The translations under genes were made by a program, and so were the position numbers. From Botryococcus braunii (lineage: Eukaryota; Chlorophyta; Trebouxiophyceae): a stretch of 10,000 nt of DNA. The stretch lies in assembly GCA_002005505.1 (NCBI GenBank), contig KV908484.1, positions 298,236-308,235 of the forward strand, read 5' to 3'. The notes beneath the pieces were generated by a model. It searched no databases, had not been told where the DNA came from, and saw only the letters and a program-made list of their open reading frames with translations. Positions 1 through 7,830 of this stretch are shown here, piece by piece; position 1 is the first letter of the stretch, and each line of letters opens with the position of its first letter.

Positions 1-246
1 CTCGACTATTAGGTAATAGTGAAATATATCAGGGAAAATGAAAAAAAAAAAACAAAAAAAAAAAAAACAAAAAAAAAAGCGCTCAAAATCGACACAAATT
101 TGACCTCGCGGGAGTTTCCCACTGGTATCAACACGCGGATGAATCATCAGTATCATGCCTTCAGGATCATCTGCGCCCATGACGTTGTCACCAATGAGCT
201 TCGCATTCTTTGTTCTTCTTCGCACATTGACAAACAAGTGGGCCAT
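1..246 (-). CDS. Unrecognised minus-strand open segment, open at window edge
   Basis: Read on the minus strand from ATG at 246, the frame begins MAHLFVNVRRRTKNAKLIGD and stays open to base 1. The first ~57 residues have a mixed, protein-like composition (for example HPRVDTSGKLPRGQICVDFE). From about base 78 the frame runs into the T-rich strand of the A run and encodes mostly Phe, so any real exon must end before that. A possible donor is near 105 on the minus strand (cgcgag|gtcaaa). In-frame stop TGA lies at 258-256. I recognise no family. It may be an exon, a transposon remnant or chance. Confidence 0.22.
   Translation of the reverse strand, partial: MAHLFVNVRRRTKNAKLIGDNVMGADDPEGMILMIHPRVDTSGKLPRGQICVDFERFFFCFFFFCFFFFIFPDIFHYYLIVE
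41..78 (+). repeat. A-rich run with two C interruptions
   Basis: A-only stretches are broken by single C bases at 53 and 68. The run directly abuts the 41 bp segment (79-120) that recurs inverted at 8668-8708, which could make it the tail of a mobile sequence. Confidence 0.9.
79..120 (-). repeat. Short dispersed repeat, copy 1 (inverted relative to 8668-8708)
   Basis: On the minus strand this reads as an imperfect copy of 8668-8708. The shared core is ctcccgcgaggtc followed by aatttgtgt, gatttt and agcgc, with only a few mismatches and one base of length difference over about 41 bp. Similarity stops on both sides: here it ends at the A run, at the other copy in aaattcc. Confidence 0.75.
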
Positions 247-264
247 ACAAAACTTTCATATATT

Positions 265-588
265 TCAGAGAAACCTCACAGGAAGGGAAAAGGAACTGGT
301 TGGCACCACAAGGGAAAGAACGCAAAAAGCAGGATCCGTTAAATGATCCTTTGAAAGAGAGCTTCCAAGGCAACTGCCCCGCAGGGCATGGCAGGGCTTG
401 GCAGCTGCTTTATCCCCTAGCTTTGGTCTGGGAAGTGAGACTCTGCTGTGGGCAATTCGATTTATAGTTTCAACCACCGTGGACGGTCTTGTAGAAGCAA
501 GGAAGATGTTGATAGTGTTCCCTACATCACGTCCATCAACACACCTTCCGTTTGTGAGAGGGAATACCGCAATAACCTCCTCAGGCAT
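265..588 (-). CDS. Unrecognised minus-strand open segment, 107 codons
   Basis: The frame starts MPEEVIAVFPLTNGRCVDGR and continues with balanced composition through NRIAHSRVSLPRPKLGDKAA before stopping at 267-265. It remains open upstream through the (CA)n tract, where it becomes repetitive Thr-His and cannot be trusted. It lies just upstream, in transcription order, of the other minus-strand open segment, in a different frame, so the two could be exons of one gene or pieces of a decayed element. I know no family for either. The evidence is only openness and composition. Confidence 0.2.
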   Translation of the reverse strand: MPEEVIAVFPLTNGRCVDGRDVGNTINIFLASTRPSTVVETINRIAHSRVSLPRPKLGDKAAAKPCHALRGSCLGSSLSKDHLTDPAFCVLSLVVPTSSFSLPVRFL

Positions 589-664
589 ATGCACTGTTTT
601 GGCTTGATACTTCAGATGCTCTTGTTCATCTTTTCTCCTCCCCTTGTCGTATGCCACGTTTGTG

Positions 665-692
665 GTGGGTGGGTGTGTGTGTGTGTGTGTGT

Positions 693-732
<40 letters not shown>

Positions 733-855
733 GGTGTGTGTTGTGTTGTGTGTGTCTGTGTGCGTGCGTGTGTGTGTGTGTGGGTCTCGTGTGTGCATGT
801 GTGTGTGTGTGTGTGTGTGTGTGTCGTGCTCTGTGTGTGTGTGTGTGTAAGGGTG

Positions 856-911
<56 letters not shown>
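665..911 (+). repeat. (TG)n microsatellite, interrupted then pure
   Basis: The tract is imperfect TG from about 665, with interruptions such as gtcgtgctctg and gtaagggtgcc, and becomes a pure 54-nt (TG)27 at 858-911. Its complement follows 28 nt later as a (CA)n tract, so the two can pair as a long hairpin. Confidence 0.97.
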
Positions 912-914
<3 letters not shown>

Positions 915-926
915 CGACCGCTCGCA

Positions 927-1169
<243 letters not shown>

Positions 1170-1229
1170 AATGCTACATCTGGCTTGTGATCCTGACTTG
1201 CAGGTGCAAGAGGTCGACGACAATGACAT

Positions 1230-1232
<3 letters not shown>

Positions 1233-1284
<52 letters not shown>
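1233..1284 (+). repeat. Poly(T) run, 52 nt
   Basis: An uninterrupted T homopolymer follows 64 bp of mixed sequence after the (GA)n tract. On the minus strand it is an A tail, so a minus-oriented retroposed sequence is conceivable, but none is recognisable. Confidence 0.96.
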
Positions 1285-1432
1285 CGCTCAAATCATGGAC
1301 ATTCGTGATAGAAATTCACGGTCCCAAGTGGTTTAAAGTTTCTGATCGTAGAAACACCGTCAGACTCCAGTTGTGTTAGCCCAGAATCTGGATTCTGCAT
1401 CCAAATTCATGATGGACACCGACTTCGGTGGC

Positions 1433-1925
1433 ACCCGTGGAAAAGAGTGTGGGTGTTTATCCCAGGGGTACCGGGACAGACACCATAAAGTGGGAAAACT
1501 CATACGCCCGATTCCCGTTATCCAACCAGCATCCACAAAGTCTCCCCCACCCCCCTTCCTCCCACCCATCCCTTTGCCCCACTCCCCAAGGAAAAAGGTG
1601 TGGGTGCACGTGCCTATCCCAGGGGTACCAGGACAGACACCATAGATTGGGAAAATTCAGCGTCGTATGCACGAGTCTCACAAGCCAACCAGCCTCCACA
1701 TGTCTCCCCCACCCCCGCACCCACCTATCCCTTTGCCACACCCCCCATCATCGATATCCCCATGCCCACCCAAATCCCTACTATGTAGCGTGACGTAGCT
1801 ACTATAGTATATGAAGACGATCTTCCATAGGTCCCATACGTACAAGTACAAACCCCCCCCCCCCCCCCCCCCACACACACACACAAACCAGCCATGCTAT
1901 CTCGGAAAATCCCCCTACCAATCCC
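1433..1925 (+). repeat. ~480 bp dispersed element, copy A (two ~158 bp monomers plus 3' part)
   Basis: This block matches 2832-3302 along its whole length. Landmarks in order: acccgtggaaaagagtgtgg, atcccaggggtaccgggaca, acaccataaagtgggaaaac, catccctttgcc, a second atcccaggggtacc at 1617, catagattgggaaaattcag, gtcgtatgcacgag, cccacccaaatccctac, ttccataggt, a C run at 1853-1872 followed by (CA)n, and ccagccatgctatct. The two ATCCCAGGGGTACC sites (1459 and 1617) mark internal monomers 158 bp apart. It encodes no credible protein and its ends are not TG/CA. Confidence 0.9.
1853..1885 (+). repeat. Poly(C) run of 20 followed by (CA)n
   Basis: Twenty C bases, the last shared with the (CA)n that follows, lie inside copy A of the dispersed element. 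The equivalent place in copy B carries a C run of 14 and then A-rich sequence, so this is a fast-changing internal microsatellite. Confidence 0.93.
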
Positions 1926-2000
1926 GTACTCTGGAAGTTTCCCTCGGCACCGTTGTCCCCCTTTTATGTATTTCCATCCAGATCAATCCAATTTGCTTCT

Positions 2001-2095
2001 CCTGCGTAGACATGCTTCCCAATCATTAATGAGCAGGATACGGTGGATGTCGCAAGGCACAAGCATTTCACCGGAGACTGAAGTCTTAAGTCTTA
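2001..2095 (+). repeat. 95 bp direct repeat, unit 1
   Basis: It starts cctgcgtagacatgcttccc and includes gcaaggcacaagcatttcac and cggagactgaagt. It recurs 165 bp downstream at 2166-2260 with about ten differences. Confidence 0.92.
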
Positions 2096-2165
2096 CAAAG
2101 CACAGTAGCCTGACCAGCAACAACTAATTAGCAAACTTATAAGCAAACTAATCTAGTAACCATTA

Positions 2166-2260
2166 CCTGCATAGACATGCTTCCCAAGCATTAACAAGCA
2201 GGACACAGTGGATGGCCGCAAGGCACAAGCATTTCACCGGAGACTGAAGTTTTATGTCTA
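2166..2260 (+). repeat. 95 bp direct repeat, unit 2
   Basis: It starts cctgcatagacatgcttccc and matches unit 1 nearly throughout. The 70 bp between the units (ctaattagcaaacttataagc and neighbours) is AT-rich and not repeated elsewhere in the window. Confidence 0.92.
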
Positions 2261-2406
2261 AAGACTCCTTCATCAACCCTGCTATTAAACTGGGGAGAGT
2301 TCCAAGTTGGATTCCCCTTCGTCAATGCAAATAAACACTGCATGCACATGTGGGACCTAGACAACTATCGTCCTGTCAGTACCTAGTGCTCTGGGTACCG
2401 AGCATT

Positions 2407-2480
2407 AGATTCGACCCCAAGCCTCGATGCAAAGAATTGACCAACACGTCACGCTTCGGACGGGTTCACCGACTCGGTTA
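2407..2480 (-). promoter_or_regulatory. Possible tRNA-type A and B boxes (SINE-like)
   Basis: On the minus strand, TAACCGAGTCGG (2480-2469) matches the RNA polymerase III A-box consensus TRGCNNAGYNGG at 11 of 12 positions. GGGTCGAATCT (2417-2407) resembles the B box GGTTCRANYCY with one mismatch. They are 51 bp apart, longer than in most tRNA genes but seen in some tRNA-derived SINEs. A T-arm-like stem around the B box has four of five pairs, but no acceptor stem forms, so this is not a functional tRNA gene. Confidence 0.3.
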
Positions 2481-2831
2481 GATCAACTCACGATCAATGT
2501 AAGGTTCGAGGGCAAGTAACATCCGTAGCTAACTCAGAAGGTGCTCTAAACAGTTCGGATACAACACCGCTTGGATTCACCTGCTGTGATCAGTCTTTGA
2601 ACACCATAGTAAGCACAAGGAACATCGAGAGTGTCCTAATCAGTCTATAGGCACACCCCCAACTATACACTGACCGTCTACTTAAAGTCAAATGAGTGAC
2701 AAATAGCCCCTTAAACTGAGCCAGTCACGTCACTTCACAAATACACACAAACACAGTGGGCATTGTCCAACTTCAGAAATGCTCCGCTGAGCCCCACGGG
2801 GGCTCAGTTCCCAACACGTACCCGTATCTGT
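2481..2831. other. Unassigned intergenic sequence
   Basis: I see no long open frame, RNA gene or strong repeat here. The sequence is of ordinary complexity up to the start of the second dispersed element copy. Confidence 0.6.
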
Positions 2832-3302
2832 ACCCGTGGAAAAGAGTGTGGGTGCCTATCCCAAGGGTACCGGGACAGACACCATAAAGTGGGAAAACTC
2901 GGCGTCGTACGCCCGATTCCCGTAATTCAACCATCATCCAAAGTCTTCCCCCCCCGGTCCCCCCCCCCCCATCCCTTTGCCGCACTCCCCAAGGAAAAAA
3001 TTGCGGGTGCCTATCCCAGGGGTACTAGGACAGACACCATAGACTGGGAAACTTCAGCGTCGTATGCATGAGTCCCAGAATCCAACTAGCCTCCACATGT
3101 CTCCCCCACCCCCCGCACCCACCCATCCCTTTGCCACACCCCCCATCATCCGCATGCCCACCCAAATCCCTACGTTTGCAGTGTGACGTAGCATATGGAG
3201 ACGCTTTTCCATAGGTCTTATACATCCAAGCACCCCCCCCCCCCCCAAAAAAAAACAAAAAACCCCAGCCATGCTATCTGGAAAAACCCCCTTACCAATC
3301 CC
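2832..3302 (+). repeat. ~480 bp dispersed element, copy B
   Basis: This is a direct repeat of 1433-1925 with the same landmarks in the same order. The monomer marker lies at 2858 and 3013 (155 bp apart). It retains an extra ggcgtcgt segment in its first monomer that copy A lacks. The C run (3233-3246) is shorter and followed by A-rich sequence instead of (CA)n. The copies differ by substitutions and small indels, so the duplication is not recent. Confidence 0.9.
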
Positions 3303-3304
3303 TT

Positions 3305-3999
3305 AACCTTCCACGGATGTTGAGAATTATATGTCAAGTTCCGCACCTGTGTCTAAAAAGTTTGGGTGGGACTCCTGGTGACAGATTTGGCCAGCACCTG
3401 GCCCCAGCAGGTCCCGTGTACCCAAACTCTGTATGGTACAGTTTCAGTTTTCAAGGCGCGTCTGTGCGAGGTGTCGACCGATGTGCGAAACCTTACTGTA
3501 GTCTTCAGAGAAGGACTATAATATTGAACTCTTTTCATTTCAAAAACAAGGACACTATTTCATCCCACTGGCAGAGTAGTCACACTTCAGTATAGGTTCA
3601 CGAGCGGCTGCTGTGATTGTCGGCGATCTGCAACAGAGGGAAAGGGCAGGTGAGACTTGCAAGCTTGACTTACATCATTGAAATAAACGATGCATTTGCT
3701 TACTTGCTCAGTAACTAGATATGTAGCGTCAACTGGCGAAGTGGTGAGTCACGCGATCAGTTAGTGCTGTTTCACAGGTACTGACTGGGCGGACTATATC
3801 ATGCTGCATTGTATGTCTTTTATATTCACAAATTTAATTTGAATTTCTTTTCAACACTAAAATTTGATTTTCGTTTGGACAGCTTGCTGCTTCCTTGTCA
3901 ACAACGTAGTTGCTTGTCGTGCTTGGTACTGGGGTTATGTTTTATGCCCCGCTCATTGGTGTTCATGTGCCGTGGGACAGGGAAGTTGAGCTGTCGAAG
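3305..3999 (+). other. Probable 5' flank of the RBX1 gene
   Basis: No recognisable gene. Open frames on both strands (3317-3595 plus, 3353-3538 minus) have no family signature and overlap each other. A weak TATA-like actatatcat lies near 3793, and a splice-acceptor-like tttggacag ends at 3880, which would allow a 5' UTR intron. These are inferences from position only. Confidence 0.35.
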
Positions 4000-4634
4000 A
4001 TGGCCGAAGTAGAGGCCATGGACGTGGAGGTTCCGGTTGAGAGTGAGCCTAGAGACACAAAGGGAAAGGGGAAGGCCTCTGGAAAGCGTTTTGAAATCAA
4101 AAAATGGAATGCAGTAGCTATGTGGTCATGGGCAATTTGCACAGATACGTGTGCTATTTGTAGAAACAACTTGTATGAACCCAGCATCGAATACCAGGTA
4201 GGGCAATTTTTTATTGGAACCTCCCTTTCTAGACTCCCTTGTGGCTTCCAAACAACCGTGCTTTGGCTGCCTTGTGCTTTGTAGCCTTGCCCGCAGATTG
4301 TTTAGATCATTGGAACCACAGCTTTCCCCTCTATTGGCAGTAGTTTTTTATTGGTGACGGCTTCCATCTCTTTGCATACAACCCATGCTTTGTTTGCTTT
4401 GCAGGCTAATCCTACAGGAGATCCTGATCACCCTGGACTGAGTATAGCTTGGGGCTGCTGTGGTCATGTTTTCCACCTGGAGTGAGTTCCCCAGTACTCT
4501 GCTGCAAGTATAGTACCTATTCTTGCAGGACTCATTACCGTTCTTGTGGATCTCGTCATGGGCTTACCCACACGAGGTTGTTGCTTTACGTGCTTTGCTG
4601 TGTTACTGTAAGATTTTGTAGTTAAGTTTGTTTT

Positions 4635-4676
<42 letters not shown>

Positions 4677-5115
4677 ACCACAAGGGCTGGTCGTATCCTT
4701 CTTGCATTGCTCAGCGCTTCTCCGAAGTGATACAGTGATTTTTGTTGTTGATTCAACAGATTGACCTTTTTAGGACCACAGTTACTAAGGATACTTCTGA
4801 AGCATGGACTGTAGCCGATGATCAAGGGTTGATACGTGCTAGAGATTTGATGAACACTAGACTGGCTAAGCTACTCATAGTCTTTCACAATCTAATTTTC
4901 AGTCGGATGCGGAACCTGCGAATTATCACAGATTTGTGATTGAGCGTAGTGATTGGTTCGCTTACATAATTGTGGGTATGTGTTGCTGGGTTTGCAGTTG
5001 CATTCAAAGGTGGCTTAAGACCAGGTCGGCCTGCCCACTATGCAACAAGGAGTGGGAGTTTGCCAAGATTGAAAAGATTTTACCTGGAAACACTGTGAAT
5101 GCTACTGATACATAG
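4000..5115 (+). CDS. RBX1: RING-box protein, cullin-RING ligase RING-H2 subunit (3 exons)
   Basis: Exons are 4000-4197, 4405-4481 and 4998-5115 (393 nt, 130 aa plus TAG). RBX1 binds the cullin C terminus and recruits the E2 enzyme to ubiquitinate or neddylate targets, in cytosol and nucleus. Seen: an N terminus starting [12 protein letters not shown], like MAAAMDVDTP of human RBX1; the cullin-intercalating strand [16 protein letters not shown] (29-44); CAICRN at 51-56; [20 protein letters not shown] at 81-100; [10 protein letters not shown] at 104-113. RING ligands are C51, C54, C85, H87, H90, C93, C104 and C107. The usual third-zinc ligands are replaced (S62, Y65, L78, D92), and the family's Asp ligand is Cys107, as in RBX2/SAG. 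The C-terminal tail is longer than in human RBX1 (108 aa). I chose the ATG at 4000 for its homology to family N termini. An in-frame ATG at 3910 would add 30 residues that look unrelated. The core sequence is RBX1-like rather than RBX2- or APC11-like. Confidence 0.93.
4198..4404 (+). other. RBX1 intron 1 (phase 0)
   Basis: The donor is CAG|gtaggg and the acceptor tttgctttgcag|GC. The intron falls between Gln66 and Ala67, inside the linker of the RING domain. Removing it restores the family sequence EYQ-ANP, comparable to ECQ-ANQ in human RBX1. Reading through it reaches TAG at 4282-4284, so retention would give a truncated protein without the second half of the RING. Confidence 0.9.
4482..4997 (+). 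other. RBX1 intron 2 (phase 2) carrying a 38-nt A run
   Basis: The donor is GA|gtgagt and the acceptor gggtttgcag|T. The split codon rejoins as GAT (Asp92), giving HLD-CIQRWLK. The intron contains an uninterrupted run of 38 A at 4636-4673. An open stretch at 4742-4939, preceded by attcaacag, could act as a cryptic exon, but it has no counterpart in the RBX1 family and would break the RING. Confidence 0.9.
4636..4673 (+). repeat. Poly(A) run, 38 nt
   Basis: This is a pure A homopolymer inside RBX1 intron 2. It could be a microsatellite or the tail of a small retroposed sequence. I could not find target-site duplications on either side, so its origin is open. Confidence 0.95.
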
Positions 5116-6131
5116 TAGGACATGTCATATTCAAGTGTTACGTCACACATGTGGTGCCATCCCCAACGCAAATATCTGATTTGATAAGGATTGTGCATCC
5201 TTGACACTAGGGCACTCGGCGCCCTCAATTGTACTTTAGAAACTTTTGCTCCCCACTGTGTGGGCGAGTTGTAGGGCCAAGCACCCTGAACCTATGCCTG
5301 AAAACTATGCCAACCCTTCCTTTCCTTTGCGCATCTCATCTTTCTCCCAGGCTCCTTTCATGTTTTAGAGCATTCGCAGCTAAATCCTTTACATGCTGCG
5401 TGTCAAAGTTGAAAAGGGTTATGGATATTTGAAAGTGTTTAATTGAAGTTTTGGAGCGTCGTTTTGGGATGGGAAAGGCAAGCAATAGGTTGCACCAGGG
5501 CAGGGAGTGGTGGTGAAGCAAGGCTGAGTGGTACTGTGGACCATTTGCTGGTAGAGGTTTATTGATGGCGTGCTGCTTTTCACACTAAGGTTGCCAGTGG
5601 CAGAGGGATCTGTGCTCAATTTTTGACATTGTATGATCCAGTCGATGTGTAGTGTGGTTTCCATACTAAGTTCCCTGCCTAGATTAGGAATCTGTAATGC
5701 CATGGGGAAAAGACTAGGAGGAAGCCGTATCTGGAGAGGTAAAGGGATGGAGGGACACGGGGAAGGGATAGCGGGGAGGAGGAAAAAGGAAGGGGAACAT
5801 CTTGCTGTGGATAATGCTGGTTTTCTTCTGTTTGTCCCTTATCGTTCAAACAGTCTTGGCATGACACAGCTGTCAGCCAAGACAGCTCAAGGGCTGGCCT
5901 TCCACGGCGGTTCCCAAGTGACGGAGGTTCCCGAGTGGCATGGCATCCTCCCATTTCCAATCCTGTCACATAACAAATGCTATATTACAGGTTTGGCTCG
6001 CAGGCTCCACCTTGATAAGCCACATGTGGGTGGTTTTGCTCCTTTACATTATAATTTTGAATGGTTTCTTTCAGGCTAAGATTTGCTGCAAGCCCCCCAA
6101 GTACTTCGTGCGTGGCAAAATGCCTAGCTGA
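5116..6131 (+). other. 3' flank of RBX1 with weak candidate exons
   Basis: No AATAAA follows the RBX1 stop within the first few hundred bases. An open frame from ATG 5702 (MGKRLGGSR...) runs to 6079 and meets an acag|gtttgg site at 5990. A segment at 6075-6131, preceded by ttctttcag, reads AKICCKPPKYFVRGKMPS and stops, but its phase does not join to the 5702-5990 segment. I recognise neither. A decayed or low-expression gene is possible, but most of the stretch looks non-coding. Confidence 0.3.
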
Positions 6132-6737
6132 ATCTAGAAAGCATGAACGGGGCTTTTTTATATGCGCTAGAACCCGCTGGTCTAAGTGCCAGTAGGGTTA
6201 TGTACATGGTGGATATTTGACGAACTTTTCTAGTTCCAGCTTCCAAGTGCAAGGAGAAGCCACGTGGGTTAATCTGACGATGCTGTCTGCTCAACAAGTC
6301 GCGCATGGGAAGTTCTTGTCGACATGGTGTAATGCACATTGGCTTGAATTTCTATTACTCGTGCAAGAATATGTTCGAGAAATTAGACAACTTCTGGCGC
6401 CATGCACTCGAACCTCTTTGCGCTTGTACAAGTACAACAGGTTGGTGCTGATTTTTAAGCTGTACTTTTAGTTTGCTATATGCTCAAAAATTGCTGTGTG
6501 CCCCTGGCATACGCACAGTTGGTGGATTTACAGGGTCAACCAGGGTGACTTCACATATGTTAATTGTGCGCCATTGTTATGGTATACTTACACAACGTAG
6601 CGCCCTCTCATATAAGTTGCGGGTTGTATGCCGGGGATTCAAACGGGGCTTTGGCTTGCATCTTGTGCACACAACCCTAACGGATCTTCGCAAAGGTCAT
6701 TAAGAGGCCGAAATACAAATACACCTTTATTTCACAG
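6132..6737 (+). other. Unassigned stretch with one open segment
   Basis: An open frame at 6217-6471 begins MTNFSSSSFQVQGEATWVNL, and a donor-like tacaacag|gttggt follows base 6440. Its phase does not match the reading frame of the candidate exon starting at 6738, so a simple two-exon join fails. The rest (6472-6737) shows no gene, RNA or repeat. Confidence 0.25.
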
Positions 6738-7036
6738 GTTGCTGGCGATCGCAATTTAAGAGGTTGAACGAGTGGTCACTTTCAACACCAGAGGCCATCT
6801 TCCTAGAATACATCAAACTGGTCCACTTGAAGATTGTAGAAACTACCAACGTGGGGCAGTCCCTTGCTGCTCGTTTGAACCAGCATAAACCGTTCTTAAA
6901 AGAAACTGTATTCCCCCAGACTATCAGAGACACTGGAGGGTCAAGCATCAGCGTGGAAAACACACTTGCCTTTCACTCCATCAGTTATATAGTCGCTGAA
7001 TCCGTTGTCGCGACAGTCCGTTACAGCTGGTGATCT
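6738..7036 (+). CDS. Candidate terminal exon, unrecognised
   Basis: A good splice acceptor (tttatttcacag) precedes an open frame of about 98 codons. It runs CWRSQFKRLNEWSLSTPEAI and continues through VENTLAFHSISYIVAESVVA before TGA at 7034-7036. Composition is balanced and not repeat-derived. The opposite strand is also open over much of it, which weakens the case. No family recognised and no upstream exon joins cleanly. It may be an exon, a pseudogene fragment or chance. Confidence 0.25.
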
Positions 7037-7319
7037 CGGATTTGGGATGCACATCATTCCCTGCTTAGCCCACTCAGCAAGCTCTAGTACCCAGTGGAGC
7101 AGGGGCAAAAGGCAGGCCCAAGGAATTCCATTATCCGGTCATGATGATCGGCAACTTCTAGCAATCCCGTGCCTTTTCAGTCAAAAGACCCAAAACAGGA
7201 GCTCGAGTCCTATTGGGCTCATGAGGGAATTTATGATTACATGTGCTAATCAGTGCTCAAATATGTGCTAGTTTGTGTTGAGTATGAAGGAGTAATATGC
7301 TATTATAATACTGCACATG

Positions 7320-7830
7320 GCAACAGGCAGCCTCGAGACCAAGCTATTCCATGGCCCCTCCTGTGAAAAGGCCGGGAGATAAGAAGGCTGCAGGCATCTA
7401 CCTTATCTACCTTATAGTTGAGGGAGCTTCTTTTTGTGCTGCCGCAAGAAAATGCCGGGCCCCGGGCTTGTGCCTGAATAAGACATTCCTGGTGGCCCAT
7501 TCAGCATACCGGCGTTGGACAAAAAACAGACCCTATGCATCTGCCTGCAAAGGGGGCTCGGTCCAGCTGCAACCACGGGAACTCCTTTGATATTTCGTGA
7601 CTCAGGGTAAACAGCCGGCCCGACCTTATCCGCCTGACCAGGCTACACGGACCGTGGCAAAAGATAGGCCCAGCATCTGCCTCAACAGGCTACCTGTCTC
7701 CTCTGTGTGCATGATGGCGCAGAGCAAAGAGCTGACGCAAGCCGTGTGCCTAATCAGGCTACTTGGTGATATCCTTCTGTGCATACTGCCGCAGGGTGGA
7801 CAGAAGCCCTGACGCACTGCCGGCCCCGGT
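7320..7830. repeat. Degenerate ~70 bp tandem array with GCCT-N4-AGGC palindromes
   Basis: About seven diverged units share the order: (a/g)ccgcag or ggcg(c/t), an A-rich bit (aaaacag, aaaagat, gagcaaag), gccgggcc or gaccc, then (t)gcatctgcct with an aggctac end. Related cores lie near 7394, 7472, 7543, 7632, 7679, 7748 and 7817, with spacings mostly 69-73 bp plus irregular steps of 47 and 89 bp. Three neighbouring units contain a perfect short inverted repeat: GCCTgaccAGGC (7632), GCCTcaacAGGC (7679) and GCCTaatcAGGC (7748). Identity between units is low, so this is an old array. Confidence 0.5.

Noticed and set aside
2407..2480. Functional tRNA gene
   Set aside because: A/B-box-like matches are present, but the bases flanking them do not form an acceptor stem and the spacing is too long without a clear variable arm.
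1433..3302. LTR retrotransposon or solo-LTR pair from the ~480 bp direct repeats
   Set aside because: No TG...CA termini, primer-binding site, polypurine tract, flanking duplication or coding sequence between them, and the copies have an internal monomer structure.
4742..4939. Extra coding exon inside RBX1 intron 2
   Set aside because: Joining exon 2 directly to 4998 restores the conserved HLDCIQRWLK sequence, and including this segment would split the RING.
4198..4997. Both RBX1 introns have lengths divisible by three (207 and 516)
   Set aside because: With only two introns this is easily chance, and intron 1 contains an in-frame stop, so retention is not translatable.
6630..6650. tRNA B-box-like GTTTGAATCCC on the minus strand
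   Set aside because: The flanking bases do not form a T stem and no A box lies at a suitable distance.
7320..7830. CRISPR-like array
   Set aside because: The repeats are degenerate throughout, with no alternation of identical repeats and unique spacers, and the host is eukaryotic.
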